Below are positions 63,441 through 64,000 of a DNA stretch of 64,000 bases, one piece after another. The notes under the pieces were generated by a model. It was not told the origin of the DNA, searched no databases, and was given only the letters and a program-made list of their open reading frames with translations. The DNA is from Glaciecola sp041380235. GTDB lineage: Bacteria; Pseudomonadota; Gammaproteobacteria; Enterobacterales; Alteromonadaceae. Position 1 is the first letter of the stretch, and each line of letters starts with the position of its first letter. The position numbers were made by a program, and so were the translations under genes. The stretch spans positions 104,080 to 168,079 of the forward strand of contig NZ_JBGIYY010000011.1 of the NCBI RefSeq assembly GCF_041380235.1, in the 5' to 3' direction.

Positions 63441-63884
63441 ATGACTCGCTTACTTGACGCCGTTTTTTGTTATTTTTATGTAGTTTGTAAAGAAAAAGTT
63501 TGGTTTGCCACCGACTCATTTGGCTTGTATGCATGGGCATTTACTGCTGGCACAACTGCCGTGGTGTTGTATTTAAATGTTCTCTTTTTCTATAGTGCTT
63601 TGGGTTATGATATTCATTACTTAGCAGTTTTTGATAAGACGCTTTCTGAGTATGAACTAGTAGCTGCTCTTTATGGCCTGATGTTTACTCTCATGGTTAT
63701 GTTTGGTTTCTATTTGTTGCGAGGTAGGAAGTTTGTAACACTGATTGGAGAGCTCAAGAAAAACGAATATCAACTTTCTTCGCTGTCAAAATGGGTGGGA
63801 AGGGTTTATGTATTTGCCTTTGCGCTACCACTTTGTGCATCAGTTATTACACTTATTTATAAATCAGTAACCATCGGGTTTTAG
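63441..63884 (+). CDS. Small membrane protein between direct repeats
   Basis: 147 residues with three or four hydrophobic helices (about 26-52, 71-94, 118-142). AGGA precedes the ATG. It has no recognised family. It is flanked on both sides by the 16-bp repeat AAAAGGGGGTCAGTGT, which raises the chance that the segment was inserted or moved as a unit. Confidence 0.75.
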   Translation: MTRLLDAVFCYFYVVCKEKVWFATDSFGLYAWAFTAGTTAVVLYLNVLFFYSALGYDIHYLAVFDKTLSEYELVAALYGLMFTLMVMFGFYLLRGRKFVTLIGELKKNEYQLSSLSKWVGRVYVFAFALPLCASVITLIYKSVTIGF

Positions 63885-63899
63885 GTTCAAGGAAAAGGG

Positions 63900-63928
63900 A
63901 AAAGGGGGTCAGTGTCTGACGTATCCCC
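63900..63928 (+). repeat. 16-bp direct repeat, copy 2, with hairpin
   Basis: AAAAGGGGGTCAGTGT (63900-63915). It is extended by CTGAC, giving the hairpin GTCAG-TGT-CTGAC (63908-63920), with GGGG before and CCCC (63925-63928) after the stem. Such G-rich hairpins occur at REP elements recognised by Y1-type transposases; this link is inference. Confidence 0.65.
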
Positions 63929-64000
63929 ACGAAATTTCGAGTTGCAAAATAGTTCCATAATAGATTGAACATTCATGGCATCTGGTGATCAGATCAATCG

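Noticed and set aside
63975..64000. Possible start of a gene (ATG GCA TCT GGT...)
   Set aside because: Only eight codons before the window ends and no ribosome site; cannot be judged.

Overview
The window looks like chromosomal DNA of a marine gammaproteobacterium of the Alteromonadales (Alteromonas/Glaciecola type). Reasons: moderate to low GC, dense short operons, a TonB-receptor/halogenase-like/SapC sugar locus, a full DctPQM TRAP transporter, many cyclic-di-GMP and envelope genes, and housekeeping proteins (UvrD, CysE, RecQ, RibA, GalR) that align by eye with their E. coli counterparts. The assignment is inference; no rRNA or tRNA gene was seen. No CRISPR array, prophage or complete insertion sequence was found.

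Layout. 1-3.6 kb: the start of an unknown membrane sensor-like protein (minus strand), a ToxR/CadC-type membrane regulator and a DsbC/DsbG-like thiol protein. 3.7-17.4 kb: a galactoside-use locus with GH36 alpha-galactosidase, GH42 beta-galactosidase, TonB receptor, flavin halogenase-like protein, SapC-like protein, sodium:solute symporter, galT and galK. galE and galM are not in the window. 17.5-25.9 kb: a diguanylate cyclase, a TRAP transporter, a secreted hydrolase, a GntR/FCD regulator, a GalT-like protein that lacks the catalytic block, and GalR with two matching operators. 25.9-28 kb: small hypothetical genes (TerB-like, DUF4920-like, a coiled-coil lipoprotein).

28.3-36.9 kb is the most unusual part: an eight-gene same-strand cluster encoding a Gly-rich secreted protein, a lipoprotein, two PEGA-domain membrane proteins (one with a cysteine-free FGE/sulfatase-modifying-factor-like domain), a 39-residue membrane peptide, a MotA/TolQ/ExbB-type channel and two VWA proteins. 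Each VWA protein carries an N-terminal helix with an Asp placed as in ExbD/TolR/MotB. I read this as a candidate ion-driven cell-envelope machine with VWA domains where ExbD/TolR domains would normally be.

37-49 kb: feoAB with FNR-like and Fur-like boxes, an ATP-grasp protein, ribA, a 7TM-PAS-GGDEF-EAL protein, a cytochrome c, a GST, a PEP-CTERM-like protein, recQ and rarD. 49-60 kb: an RND efflux pair, uvrD, cysE, a DUF2750-like protein, a small Cys-pair protein, a GNAT and a FAD oxidoreductase. 60-64 kb: an AT-rich poly-proline lipoprotein, an enoyl-CoA hydratase-like protein and a small membrane protein flanked by two copies of a 16-bp repeat, one of which forms a hairpin. TTG starts are frequent throughout.
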